50,107 nt of DNA from Chrysophaeum taylorii. Taxonomy: Eukaryota > Sar > Pelagophyceae > Pelagomonadales > Pelagomonadaceae. Within the stretch, counting starts at the first letter, position 1, and each line of letters begins with the position of its first letter. The position numbers and the translations under genes are program-made. Under the pieces are notes generated by a model. The model was not told the origin of the DNA, ran no database searches, and saw only the letters and a program-made list of their open reading frames with translations. The DNA lies in assembly GCA_029834535.1 (NCBI GenBank), contig JAQMWT010000326.1, positions 1-50,107 of the forward strand. The letters run 5' to 3'. Positions 27,110 through 37,576 of this stretch are shown here, piece by piece.

Positions 27110-29621
27110 ATGAGATTCGTGCGACCATATCGGTCGCCGACGGACGAGTGCCCGCGTTGCACTACTATCTATTACGCGGTCCGGATCCACGTGCACGCCC
27201 TGATCAAGCGTGCCAGATTCAAGAAGGCCGAGTTGCGTAGAGAGTTCTACGCTGATTTGAGTTGTTCGTGCGTCAATTAGACGACGAGCGCGCGTTTCGG
27301 AAGACCGCCGCGTGAACCCGGGAAATCGTTAGGACGGCGGAAGCTGTCGAGCGTGTGAGTTAGCTACTCACTGCGGACGGGAAGTTAACCACTGTTCCCA
27401 GATTCGATTGGGCAGTGAAGGATCACGTTGAAAATTATAACGCGTGCTCTGATCGAAGAGCGACGGACCCCCGCAGGACCTGGAGATTCAGCATCATCTA
27501 TAGAATGGAGGGCGCTGATGAGCATGAAGAATGACCACCTCCGAGGCTCCCTGCAGCCGGTGAAACAGGCCGTGAGGAAGGAGAAATCCGCGACGACGAA
27601 AACGTCGACGTTACTGAAACACCCGCCGAAACTGCGATTTTCTCGCCGCTAAGTCCAGCAGCCCCTGACCGCGGCGAACGCGTTACGGCCGAGCCCGAGA
27701 CGGACTATCGAAGTCGGATTCGAGAGGACCTCGAACGAACTCGACGCGAGAATGAACGGTTAGCCGAGCGATTCGTCCGGGAAAGGGCAGAAGCAAAAGA
27801 AGAAGCAGCTCAACAGGAACTTCTCGAGTTAAATGACGCAATACGGCAAGAACTCGAGACCTCGAAGACCTTGCGCGAGCAGGTCGACCAATTTCGACGT
27901 GAGCGGGACGAGCTGGCAGCAGAACGAGCAACTCGACGACCGAGTAGCCACGAACGCCCCGCGAGACGGACCGAACCGGAAAGGAGCACGGAACCCAGGG
28001 AGGAAACCCGTTCCAGACCTGAAGAGGGATCCGATATTAAGGCGGAACCCGAAGATGAAAGTACGAAGTTTTTCGGGGATTATCGGAGACATTCGCGACT
28101 GCCTTCGAAAAGGTCAGTCGACCCCGCCGCCCTAACTCCGGCTTGAAAGCCGACACTTTCAAATTAGTGGTCGACGGCCGCGACCAGCGACAATTCAACC
28201 TGGACTCGGAAGCAGTGATGAGCTCGTTGTCAGATGAGCACTCTTCGGTTGAAAAGCTTCGATATCTACTGCCCGTGCACCTACGTGACACGGTCGCTCC
28301 GATTTTCGAAGAGCATTTGAAGAAACATGAGCAGCTCTGCGAAGAGTTAGAGCACGCTCCGTCCTTCTACCTCAAATACGAGGCGGACGATAAGAATCAC
28401 GGACCGGCGGTACGTCGGATCCGTCGTTTGAATAAAGAATACTGTGAACGCATTTTAGGTTACATCCGATCGACCAGCGGGCCGCCGATTACGCAGCAGG
28501 AGCTCCTCGACTCGCTCCGGAAGGTCACCCAATCGTCGGTTCCCAAAAAGAGCGGAGAACGACATGTGCAGACGTATTGCGCGAAATTTCAGACGGTAGC
28601 GTTGGCCTTTATTTCCGCATCCACACGCACGTTGGACGATGTCGACATCATCGACTACCTGATCAGTGGGTTAGAGTCGTAGGATTTACGAACCCGCGTG
28701 CGGACTATAAGGGGCGGCCATCCCGACAGCCATCTCACATTTAAAGCTACGGTGGCGCTCATCACATTATTTGAGAGCGATTTTTGGAAATTGGTCGAGG
28801 AAAAAAAGGAGCAAGGACAGCGGCCATCCTCGAATCCGAAATACAATAAACCGCCTCGAGGGCGGGGAGGTCGAGCTATGGCCTCGGATCAGCAGACGAA
28901 AGACACTCCGGGAAAACCGCCAGGGAATCCTGTTGTGCGAATCGAAGATAACCCCAAAGAATGCTGGCTGACGTGCAAGAACTGCGGATATTTCTGGACC
29001 TCACATGACAGTGATGAGCACGGGAATCGAGTGGTGTGCAATAATACCCCGAATCCCGATTATCTCGCGATGCACATGCGCATTATGAAAGATAAGAAGA
29101 AGCCGATGCCCCGGACAGCCTGGGCGAGGCAAGTCGCCGCCCCCAGTGCACACGCTACGCGCGGATCGGAATCCACTCACGACCTCAGGATGGCGCTCTC
29201 CGAGATCGGATCCGCAATGGCGTCGATGAGAGATGAAATTAAAAGTACGAGGGACGACCAGTCGTCGTCTCCAAGGTCACGAGACGATCAATCGTCACCT
29301 ACTCGATCGTCACGCCGACGCCGAAGTAAGAGCCCGACCAGCGGGTCAACAGCCGAACACCCAGTTCGAGCCCCCGCCGTCGCCGAAATAGCCGGAGCCC
29401 CAGTCGAAATTCGCGCCGGCGCAGCCGACGCCGACCACGCGACGAGGAGTACGACGGCGGACGTTATCAAGATATCGAGGGCCATTCGTTGCGTTCCAGG
29501 CCCCGTGCGAAGCGCAGTTGCCGTTGGGAGTTGTTATCTACCCAAAGACTCGCTCCGCCCAAACCTTCGACGACATTGCCGATGCCGCCGCGCCGAGCAA
29601 CCGTCGTTTGCGACCGGATGA
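27110..29621 (+). pseudogene. gag: Gag of Gypsy B copy 2 with unusual Cys/His cluster
   Basis: Blocks in order: a basic N-terminal segment (27110-27280, HVHALIKRARFKKAELR), a coiled coil (about 27700-27960, REQVDQFRRERDELAAERA), then a long frame 28143-29621 with a single TAG at 28680-28682. This frame holds the gag core (VEKLRYLLPVHLRDTVAP, TQQELLDSLRKVTQ, DVDIIDYLISGLES-stop-DLRTRVRTIRGG), a basic PPRGRGGR tract, and CWLTCKNCGYFWTSH then HGNRVVCN. The last could bind zinc but is not the usual CCHC knuckle. An SR-rich tail follows. It packages element RNA. A frameshift near 28140 separates the first blocks. Confidence 0.7.
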
Positions 29622-31308
29622 AACGATCGCTGACGCTCAGATTGCTCGATGTCCTTCCACCACGACGATGGAAGGAACATCAGTCGAAGATTTGGAATCT
29701 CCGCGCTACTGGGAAGACTCGGATGCGGAGGAGGACGACCCAGCGCTCCAAGATCCAGTGTCCCCCAATTTGTCAATGTGCATGTCGTTCAGGGACGAGC
29801 GCGCTGACGACGTCACACCCACCGAGTTGACGTCGGGGACGACGTCTTCTTTTCCTGCTGCCCCCCCCGAAACGGTTTTGGTCACGACAGATCAGACCAC
29901 AGGTGCACCGATGGAGGAGAAGTGGGCAGAAATGCCCAACTTGACGGACGAGCGATTGCAGGAAACGTCCGATGAAACGAAGGAGGAGGTGAATGTACCT
30001 CCGATTGAGAAGTGTCAGAACTCGCTGCCCGTGACCGATGAGGACAGTCGAAGCGCCGATGAAGCTGCGGAGGGCACGATTGACGGGTACGCGAGCTGGA
30101 TGAAGTCGTACAGCTTTCGCGGAAATAAGACAACGTGGAGCTTTCGCTTTCAGAAATTGTGCACGAAGGCTCAGAGCTTCCTGCTGAAGAGACCGCCGGA
30201 GAAAAGAAGGAGTCGATCGCCGAGCTGCAGCGATGAAGCCGCGAGGAGCCGACACCAGACTGGAATCGGTGGTGGAGAGCGACTATCCGAGGGCGAGTCG
30301 ATGGATGTGTCGTGGGAAGACGAAATGAACGCCATATGGGAGAACCCAGAGGCGCCAGCGAAACTTGGAGATGAGGAAGCAGCTGAAGCGCCGAGTTCAC
30401 CCGAGGTCGCGATGGAAAAAGAGAGAAAGACACCAGACAAAGAGATGGCGGCGGGCGCTAATGTAGAGCCAGAGACGAGACGCGTGACGCCTGAGATGGC
30501 AGCTGTGTCGATGCAGATGCCGGGCGACGCGGATCCGAAGAGGAGATGCCATCATACCGCCCTGTCGCCGCGCGATGGGAAGAAGATCGAGGAATACCTC
30601 GTCGCCATCGGTTGTTTGGATACTGACATGCTTACGTTCACATTTGGACATATTTACAAAAGACGAGACGGGCCGAAGTTCGCCACGATCATAGGTGTGG
30701 ATGGAATGGCTGATGCTTCCTATATTTGCCGCGAGATGGTCGCCAAGTTGGCAAAGGATAAGATAATCTTCGACCAAGGCGAACTCCCAGTCGAGCGCAC
30801 CCTGTACGGGTCGGGATTGAACAAAACGACTATCTACAAATGAGTTGCGTTGCGAATCGCTCTTGCGGACGACGTGGCAGTCCCAGTGGTTGCTATCGTA
30901 CACGAATCATTTATTTTTATTGGGAGCGCGCGATATTCGAAGCTGAGAGCCGTGGTGGACTACCCGCACGATCGTATTGCGTTTCTTCGCACGCAAGTCG
31001 CATATGGGCGCATGTGGTTGAAGGTGCAGGGTCAACGAGTCGATTCCCCTATCCTGACGTTCCGATCAGCTTATGAGCGCAACCCCGTGGTAGTACCGAT
31101 CTACGGTCACCAGAACCCCGCGATGAAGCTGAGCCTGAACACGGTCGAGGATCGCGTTTTCGCTCGTTTGTGCGCGATTAGAGACTCCAGAGTCCACCGC
31201 CAGAACGAGCGGCAGTTTCGACGACTTGGAGAGTCTCGACTGTTATGCCTTCTCAAGTTTCGAGCAGCGCTGCCCATGAAGTGGTGGCCTACGCTGCGCG
31301 CACGATGA
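29518..31308 (+). pseudogene. Acidic spacer and retropepsin-like protease of Gypsy B copy 2
   Basis: The frame (29518-30843) overlaps the end of gag and is shifted +1 relative to it. It carries an acidic, disordered 330-aa spacer, then FATIIGVDGMADASYI, a plausible aspartic-protease active site (VDGxADAS in place of DTGA-S). After TGA at 30841-30843 the same frame continues VALRIALADDVAVPVVAIV then FIFIGSARYSKLRAVVDY, which fits the second half of a retropepsin (IIG/ILG motif as FIG). It would cut the polyprotein. The TGA in the middle inactivates it. Confidence 0.6.
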
Positions 31309-31600
31309 AGGTCGAGCCTGGGCGCACTTACTGCGTGCCAGTCACCCTCCCAGAGCCCTTGGAAGACGGGCAAGTTTTCGTTGCTACATCCCCTGGATAC
31401 GAGCAACTCCGGGTAGTCGATGGAATGTGTTCCTCTTCCGAGGATCACGACAAGTCCGCCGCTCGAGTGGCGATTTCCTCCACCCAAGATGTGCCGACCG
31501 TGATTACTCAAGGCGAAGTACTCGCTCTGGGTCATATAATTCATAATGATGACGAGTTGAGTGTTGCTACGGTCGAAGAATTAACGAAGGACTGTGAGGC
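31245..31600 (+). pseudogene. Linker between protease and MTase (Gypsy B copy 2)
   Basis: Frame encoding MKVEPGRTYCVPVTLPEP, VVDGMCSSSEDHDKS and TQGEVLALGHII, ending LTKDCEA. It resembles the beta-rich segment that precedes RT in many Gypsy polyproteins. The frame then enters the SINE-like insertion and ends in it at 31742; the protein resumes after the insertion as EYDKANLSF. Confidence 0.55.
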
Positions 31601-31759
31601 ACAAGATCGCGCGCAGTGGCGGTCCACCATCAACAAGTCCGTCCTCGTCCCTCGCCTCTGCCCCAACTGCGCGATTTTCCTCTGTGATTGCGCACCGGCT
31701 CCTGCCGGTCCGGCCTGGCTCCCATGCTCGGGAGAGGTCTGAAGTTAGTTAGTTGGTCG
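31601..31759 (+). mobile_element. SINE-like retroposon (159 bp) with (GTTA)n tail
   Basis: Flanked by GTGAGGC at 31594-31600 and 31760-31766. It ends GGGAGAGGTCTGAAGTTAG plus a TTAG-type tail, as in the copy at 20764-20921. Removing it rejoins the linker frame (DCEA to EYDK), which supports a true insertion. Confidence 0.75.
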
Positions 31760-31799
31760 TGAGGCCGAGTACGACAAGGCCAACCTGTCGTTCACTGTT

Positions 31800-32915
31800 T
31801 CGGTCGCAAGTCATATGACGCAATGCGAAGCGGCCCCCGCGCCGATGCTTTTGAGCTCGGTACAAAGGCGGCCCCGTATGCCGAAAAGGACGTGACCTCT
31901 CGTCAGGAATCGCTCGGTAACGACGCTTTCGACCGACGATCCGACGAAGAGGAAAAGAAGTGCCGAGAGGCTACAGAAGGCGAGATTCGCCGAAGATTTG
32001 AAAAGGTCCAATGGCTGCCGATCACGTATCGCAAAGTGGTGATGCTATTCAGCGGCGCCGGAGGCAGCACTTTAGGGCTGCAACGAGCGAACGAGTTGTG
32101 CGGGACGTCGTTTCGAGTCGTCCTTGCGCTTGACCTTCAGCAGCTGCCAACAAGATCCATCAGAAGAATTTCCCAGAGGTGCCGGTGGTTCAGCATACGC
32201 TCTGCAGACGCTACGAAACGACCCTCCGATTGATAAAAGGCTATTTGCCTGAAGTGGAATGGTCGTCGTCGATGTGCATCGCGTCCCCGCCCTGTGTTCA
32301 TTCGGCACTCTGCAATCTGACGTCCAAAGATGTCGGCAAGGGAGTTTCGGCCACTCATTGGACGATGAAGTTGTGCAAAATGGCTGGCTTCATGATGTGG
32401 CTGATTGAACAAGAGGCGTTAATCATCTCTTTTATTGCGCGTTTACACCCCTACCTGTACGTCGTCCATCTTATATTGCGCCTTTACACCCCTACATGTA
32501 CGTCGTCCATTTTCACGACATCACGCCCACTTTGATGAGCTGTCGCGCGCGGTTGTTGGTCTCCAGTGACCCACTGCACATACAAGAAGCTCCGAAGACT
32601 TGTGCGAATATGCACCAAAAATTCGCTGCAGCATAGGTTATGCAGATGAACGCAACCTGCTCCAGCTGAATAATTTAGGCTCGTCCCGAGAAGCGACGGA
32701 TATGGCTTACACCGTTACGCGAGTTCCTCTTCGCTTATGACCGCACCGTTCGGACACTCAGCCTTTTACTCTCACAATGACCGCAGAGTTGCTCGCGATG
32801 CCGCTGGACCATGAGTCGGCTGTGACCTGTCTAAGACAGACTCGTTCAAGCACCTGGCGTCTGTCGTGCCCCCAGACACCTTGGCAATTTTAGCCCTCGA
32901 TCTGCATAACTCCGT
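31800..32915 (+). pseudogene. C5-MTase of Gypsy B copy 2 (all major motifs, frame-broken)
   Basis: WLPITYRKVVMLFSGAGGS (motif I glycine loop intact), VLALD (motif II), then in the next frame CIASPPCVH (motif IV; SPPC at 32284-32295) and WLIEQEA (motif VI Glu as EQ). Next come YVVHFHDITPTLMSCRARLL (motif VIII), AYTVTRVPL, TLTMTAELLAMP (motif IX) and LASVVPPDTLAILALD (motif X). It would methylate cytosine in DNA using S-adenosylmethionine. At least three frame changes exist, one being a 41-bp tandem duplication at about 32431-32512. The order and spacing match the Gypsy A MTase, so both descend from one captured gene. It lies between protease and RT. Confidence 0.8.
32431..32512 (+). repeat. 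41-bp tandem duplication inside the MTase
   Basis: TTTACACCCCTACCTGTACG and TTTACACCCCTACATGTACG recur 41 bases apart, each followed by TCGTCCAT. As 41 is not a multiple of three, it shifts the frame just before motif VIII. Confidence 0.9.
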
Positions 32916-33174
32916 GACCCGAGGTTTCCGCCAAAGTGGCGAAGTCCTGCCGACCGCGTTGAGCCCTACAGATCGACACGACACCACCCTTCGGCACGTA
33001 CAGGTTCCGCTGCTGAATACGCGCACCCGTGTCGTTAAGTGGGTGTCAAAAGATGATCTCCAGGATCGCACCAAATGGAAACCGCCGGAAGTACCTTTGC
33101 TTCCGCTTCCAACAGATGCGCCGGGGCGGCTCGTGCTTCTTCTGCTGCCCCCCCCGACAACTAAAATTGGACGT

Positions 33175-34370
33175 TCCGCCGGATCCTGAACCTGATCGGG
33201 AGCCGAAAGTGAGGAGCGAACCGAGTGTGAGCGTCAAAGGTGAAAAGACCAACAAGCGCCATCCCGACGTGAGGCTCAAATACGAAGAAAAGTTCGATGT
33301 GCCGTGGGAGGATGCGCCGTGCGATGCAGATGGTGCGCCGCTGCCGCAGACCCCGGAGCGCATCAAGGACAACGAAGCGATGAACGTCGAAACTCCGACG
33401 AAAGAAGAAGTCGAGAAGGTTGTTCGAGAACTGGGAATTTCCGACAATCCGCATCTGGATGAGGATGCGAAGATGATGTTAAGCCACTGCGTGCAATGCG
33501 CGTCGGCCTTTTTTGACCCGATTATGAGACCTGTGGACTCGCCGCCGGTTTATCTACGATTTAAGGACGCAAACCCACGACCGATCAAGATGACGCCTTA
33601 CAGGTTGACGTCAGCGAAGCCCGATTGTCTCAGAAAGCAGATCACCGAGTGGTGCCGCGATGGAGTCATCCGACCGGCGAACTCTCCGTGGGGATTCCTG
33701 TGCTGATGCTGCCCAAGAAGGGAGCAGAGATCGGGACGTCGAACGCTTTTCGTGCGCAGTTGACTTGCGTCAGCTCAACGATCAGCTGGTCAATGATAGT
33801 TGGCCGAATATTCGCCAAGATGACGCGTTGGCCTTTCATGCCATGCGCCGTTGGCGGACGTGCATTGATATTCGATGGGGATACCACAACCTGCGTTTGG
33901 ACGCCGCCGCTCAGGACGCCGTCACGATGGTTAGCCCACTCGGAGCCCATAGTTTATTGGGCTTGCCTCTGGGAGTGAAAACAGCAGGAGCTCTTTTCTG
34001 TAAGCAGATGGCCCGCGATTTGTCAGAATGGATGTATAGGGACTTGGTCGCGTTTGTCGACGACATTATGATGGGATCGGACGACCTCCACCGTCACTCA
34101 CAAGTCTCGATTGAAGTACTGTGCCGCTTGGCACAACGAGAATACAGTGGACGAACAGCGAAGTTTCACCTCCTCCATGATGAAATCGAGTTTCTGGGAC
34201 ACATTTCGACTCCGGCAGGCACGAATGAACCCGAATCCTAAGACGTTAGAAGCGTTGCAGCAGATGCCGATCCCCGGAACGCTGCCGAACACGTCTCCGA
34301 AGACCCAGATTCGATCTTTCATCGGCATGAGCAACTATTGCCGCCGATATGTGAAGAATTATTCGAAGAT
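33175..34370 (+). pseudogene. Reverse transcriptase of Gypsy B copy 2
   Basis: Linker EKFDVPWEDAPCDADG leads to the RT: MTPYRLTSAKPDCLRKQI, GVIRPANSPWG, then after a frameshift VLMLPKKGAEIGTSNAF, VDLRQLN, IDIRWGYHNLRL and FVDD at 34053-34064 (catalytic YxDD with Phe). The thumb MSNYCRRYVKNYSKI follows. It copies element RNA to DNA. At least three frameshifts (near 33700, 33750 and 34230) inactivate it. The thumb is interrupted by the SINE-like insertion at 34371, which is flanked by a 12-bp duplication of the SKI codons. Confidence 0.8.
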
Positions 34371-34915
34371 ACTGCGGCGGCCCCGGCCGTCCCGGAGTGA
34401 GACGGTGCCTGCTCGCCTCCCGGGCTGGCCGGTTAGCACCCGGAAAGTCCGCGCTGGGATGGGGTTCGCTCGGTTGGGCAGAACGCGACGGACAGGTCGA
34501 TTGTTCGTGGACCAACACGTTTGCGGCCTGCGACGCTTTTGCACGACTTCGCACAAGACCGCGCGCAGCGGCGGTCCGTCATCAACGAGTCCTCGTCCCT
34601 CGCCTCTGCCCCTAACTAACTAAACTAACTAACTTCATACCTCTCCCGAGCATGGGAGCCAGGCCGGACCGACAGGAGCCAGTCCGGAATCACGGGCCTG
34701 TAGACGAGGAGCGCCGAAAGGTCGGTCGGCGGAGAGTGACCATCAAGCTTGTCGCAATGCGACGAGGAGACCGCGATGTGACTGACAACCAACTCGCCGA
34801 TAACCTTCCGTCTTCGCCCAACTGCGTGATTTTCCTCTGTAATTCCGGATCGGCTCCTGCCTGTCCGGCCTGGCTCCCATGCTCGGGAGAGGTCTGAAGT
34901 TAGTTAGTTGGTTAG
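34371..34915 (+). mobile_element. Composite SINE-like insertion (545 bp) with 12-bp target duplication
   Basis: TTATTCGAAGAT flanks it exactly (34359-34370 and 34916-34927). The 3' part (about 34800-34915) matches the SINE-like family and ends in GTTAGTTAGTTGGTTAG. A second family member sits inside it in inverted orientation (34613-34778, nearly identical to 20764-20921), giving facing copies that can pair as a hairpin. The 5' 240 bases are unassigned. A long duplication and TTAG-type tail point to LINE-driven insertion. Confidence 0.8.
34613..34778 (-). mobile_element. Nested SINE-like copy, inverted
   Basis: From the shared GAGACCGCGATG end to the TAAC-rich tail it is almost base-for-base the same as 20764-20921, implying recent activity. 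No clear duplication flanks it. Confidence 0.75.
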
Positions 34916-34927
34916 TTATTCGAAGAT

Positions 34928-35553
34928 TGTAGAGCCGTCGAGGCGATTGTGTCTCGAGTCTCGAGACCGTGCCGTTCAAGTGGACGCCCGAGTGCCAAAA
35001 GGCGTAGGATACGATCATCGAAGCCCTGGTGGACTCTCGCGGAGGCTATCACCCGGACTACGATCTTCCCTTTCAGATCCGCCCGGATGCTTCCAAGGAC
35101 GGCCTGGGCGCGTATCTTTTCCAACTCGTGGAAGTCACGGACGACACCGGAAAGGTGACACGAGAAGAACGAGTGGTCGAGTATTGGAGCCGAGCTGTGC
35201 CGAAAGAAATGCGGAACTATGAGCCCCGTCGGCTGGAGCTACTGGCAGTTATTCTTTCTCTCGAACATTTTCGCTTTTACATTGAAGGGCACAAGAAGGT
35301 CCTCGAAACGGATCACCGCAATTTGACGTTTTTGCGGAAGGCGACGCATTCGTCTGGTCAGTTGGCTCGATGGGCGATGCGACTTGCCATCTTTGATCCT
35401 GAACTGGGCTACAAACCAGGGAAGTCACCGGGAATGAGTATCCCTGACTGCCTCTCTCGCAATCCCATCGATCGCGTTATCGAGACGGACGAGTTTGGTG
35501 AACCCTTAAATCATGCCTATTTGGCGTGCCAAAAAACGTCCTCGGCCTATTGA
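34928..35553 (+). CDS. RNase H domain of Gypsy B copy 2
   Basis: From 35029 the frame is open: YDLPFQIRPDASKDGLGAYL (first catalytic Asp), EERVVEYWSRAVPKEMRNYE, RRLELLAV (Glu) and LETDHRNLTFL (Asp), followed by ARWAMRLAIFDPELGYKPG and PDCLSRNPIDR. It removes RNA from the RNA-DNA hybrid. All three catalytic acids are present, unlike in Gypsy A. The preceding connection to the RT thumb (34928-35028) is in other frames. It ends with TGA at 35551-35553; decayed integrase N-terminal sequence follows. Confidence 0.8.
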
Positions 35554-35769
35554 TGACAAAGGAGTACCACTAGCTGGGTGTCATGTCGTTTTGTCTTTTA
35601 TCACGACTGAGTTGCCTGCGGAGGAATAAGTAGATGATCGCGACGACCCGATGCAGTTGGCTACGTCTCACGCCACGAGACAACGTCAGAAGAAGCGTCT
35701 GCGATCCCCGCCGATTATTTTCCGAGATGCCGATGATCACCAATAGCACATCGACAAGATTCCGGATAA
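35554..35769 (+). pseudogene. Remnant of the Gypsy B region between RNase H and integrase
   Basis: About 200 bases in which short frames (QRQKKRLRSPP, HIDKIPDNL) weakly match the start of the Gypsy A integrase (LDEIAKEQAEDD...IRRNL). Homology stops where the Copia A-like LTR begins. Confidence 0.35.
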
Positions 35770-37390
35770 TTTGTAGAGATAGAAAATTTGATGTAGGGTT
35801 AGTACCCCCCCCCTCACTCACACTCACACCCAATAACCAATAAAATCACTGTGTCGAACACCGTGCCGCTCTTTGTGTCGTTAGAGACAGGGCGTTAAAG
35901 ACGGCACTACCACTGCCATCATTCTCTACCAGGGGCACAGTGAATTTTTTATGCCTCTAGGTTTGGACCCAGTCGGGTACTGGTAGAAAAACGTCCCTCC
36001 GAGAGACATCGATCTCGATCGACGTTTCGGACAGAGACCCAGGATTTCCAGGTAAGAGCAATCTCCTGAAGTTCCCGAAGTTCCTGAAGTTTCTAAGACC
36101 GTAGTCAAGTCTAATCGCTTGCTACTAGTGAAAAAGTGTGAAAAAGTGTGAAAGGCCACCAACAACGCGCAAAAAGCAACCCCAACAACATAGCGACTCG
36201 CGACATACAAGTCCCGAGTCTGGAAATTAGCGACGCAGTTCGCTACACCACAAGAACAACAAGCTCTCTGGCAACAGCTCAAAGCTGATTTCTTTGATAA
36301 GCTCGCCGCAAGAATCGAAGCTCTGAACGAAAAAAACGCTGCCTTACAAGCTAAGATCGCCGCAAGAAACGAAGCTCAAGACGAGCAGCTCGATCAAGAC
36401 GAGCAACTCGACCAGGACGAGCAACTCGAACAGGCTTCCCCACAAGCTGCTCATACGGCAACCCCCCTCAAGCCAACTTCTCTCGAAGTCGCGACCCAAG
36501 ACCCGATCATCTCGATGGTCACCCCCCCTCCTGCTGTTCAACACGTTCTCGAACACGGACAAAACCCACCTCCTGCCGTCCACCCCGCCGGATGTCAAAC
36601 ACCCCACGGCAAAGTCTCGGACCCCACTGCCTTCCCTCCGGACCCTGGCATAGCCAAGGTTACTCCACAACCTGGCACACCTCACATTCACGAGGACACT
36701 CCACCTTGTTCGAATATCGCACCAGCGATGTTGAACACTCCACCACCACCACCACTCTACATTACTCCCTTCACTCCACCAACTCCACCGGAGCCTCCAC
36801 CTCCTTCACTGGAGACTAACTCCCCACCGTCGGACCCTCCTGTCCGATATCCATCATCTTCCGCAAGTCACTCTCCTCGAGACTTTCACCTCCACCCACA
36901 ACACCATGCCACCTACGGCCACGACGGCCCCGGCATTTTCATTCCTACCCAAGCTCCTTCCGCGGCTCAAGCTACTGCCGCCACAACATCGGACCCTCCC
37001 GCCCGATCTTCGTCACCTTTCGAAAGTCGCTGTCCCCCCGCCTATCACCTCCACCCGCGTGATTACGCACTCCACGGCTACGACCCTTCTCCCGTCTCCA
37101 CCCAAGCATCACTCCGCCTTCTTTCTCCAAGTTCCAATGCACCTCCGTCTGGGCTCCAACGCGATTTGGCCAACACTCAGGCTGCACTCCACTCCCAAAC
37201 CGCCGAATTGGCCGCAACCAAGGCCACGCTCACTCTCGAGGACGACGCTTTGTCCTCCACAGCCGCCAAACTCGCCATAACCGACGCTGCCTTAGCCTTC
37301 GTCACAGCCAAGCTCGCCACCCAAGCCGACGAATTGGTCTACACCCACGCGGAACTTCGTCGCAAGGACACCCAGTTCAAGGCACGCGAA
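35770..37390 (+). mobile_element. 5' end of a second Copia A-like element (LTR, gag N-terminus)
   Basis: AGAAAATTTGATGTAGGG and TTAGTACCCCCCC at 35775 match the Copia A LTR (minus strand, about 9430-9390). ACTACCACTGCC and CTCTAGGTTTGG further on match it too, and PEVPEVPEVS encoded near 36070 resembles PLPDVPEPEQ at the Copia A gag start. AATAAA lies at 35839-35844. The element breaks at about 37390, where it abuts Copia B in opposite orientation. Confidence 0.6.
35773..35990 (+). repeat. Copia A-like LTR with polyadenylation signal
   Basis: Homologous to the LTR at 9209-9500. It includes ATAACCAATAAAAT, a 14-mer also found in the LTR at 48768-48781 of the right-hand Copia. Ends are not resolved. 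Confidence 0.5.
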
Positions 37391-37576
37391 CATCTGCCCA
37401 AGGCTTGCGAGAAGTCAGGTCTGCAGGCAACTTGCATGAACACCAGCTTGCCAAGGAGGGTGGCAAAGTGCGAGTTGATGTACAACTATGTTTCAGAGCT
37501 GGGAGTGCCATCTTTATACTTGAAGGACGATGACATAGGATATTTAAGCGGGGTCTGTTGCTGCAAGACTGGGTGA
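36194..37576 (+). CDS. gag: Gag N-terminal region of the Copia A-like element; reading frame runs into antisense Copia B
   Basis: The frame is open from 36194 (first ATG at 36515). Residues from ATPQEQQALWQQLKADFF form a coiled coil with DEQLDQ repeats. A 200-residue P/S/T/H-rich stretch containing two near-repeats (SPRDFHLHPQHHATYGHDGP and PAYHLHPRDYALHGYDPS) follows, then an Ala-rich helix (LANTQAALHSQTAELAATKA). After about residue KDTQFK the frame leaves the element at 37390 and reads antisense through the Copia B RT, so the last 60 residues are chimeric. Its role as gag is inferred from position behind the LTR; no gag core or zinc knuckle is present. Confidence 0.55.
   Translation, partial: RLATYKSRVWKLATQFATPQEQQALWQQLKADFFDKLAARIEALNEKNAALQAKIAARNEAQDEQLDQDEQLDQDEQLEQASPQAAHTATPLKPTSLEVATQDPIISMVTPPPAVQHVLEHGQNPPPAVHPAGCQTPHGKVSDPTAFPPDPGIAKVTPQPGTPHIHEDTPPCSNIAPAMLNTPPPPPLYITPFTPPTPPEPPPPSLETNSPPSDPPVRYPSSSASHSPRDFHLHPQHHATYGHDGPGIFIPTQAPSAAQATAATTSDPPARSSSPFESRCPPAYHLHPRDYALHGYDPSPVSTQASLRLLSPSSNAPPSGLQRDLANTQAALHSQTAELAATKATLTLEDDALSSTAAKLAITDAALAFVTAKLATQADELVYTHAELRRKDTQFKAREHLPKACEKSGLQATCMNTSLPRRVAKCELMYNYVSELGVPSLYLKDDDIGYLSGVCCCKTG

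Larger units (their letters stand above)
26778..35770 (+). mobile_element. Ty3/Gypsy family B, copy 2, carrying a C5-MTase; lacks integrase and 3' LTR
   Basis: Plus-strand order: LTR (26778-27104), gag (27110-29621), protease (29518-31308), linker, MTase (31800-32915), RT (33180-34366), RNase H (34930-35553). The integrase region begins after 35553 and is cut at about 35770 by a Copia A-like LTR. Two SINE-like insertions (31601-31759, 34371-34915) and a 41-bp duplication have added to its decay. It has the same family architecture as Gypsy A but retains gag C-terminus and protease. Confidence 0.85.

Noticed and set aside
31680..31742. Similar C-terminal peptides ending WLPCSGEV at 31742 and 34897 as a protein family
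   Set aside because: Both are readings through the same SINE-like repeat, not shared protein domains.
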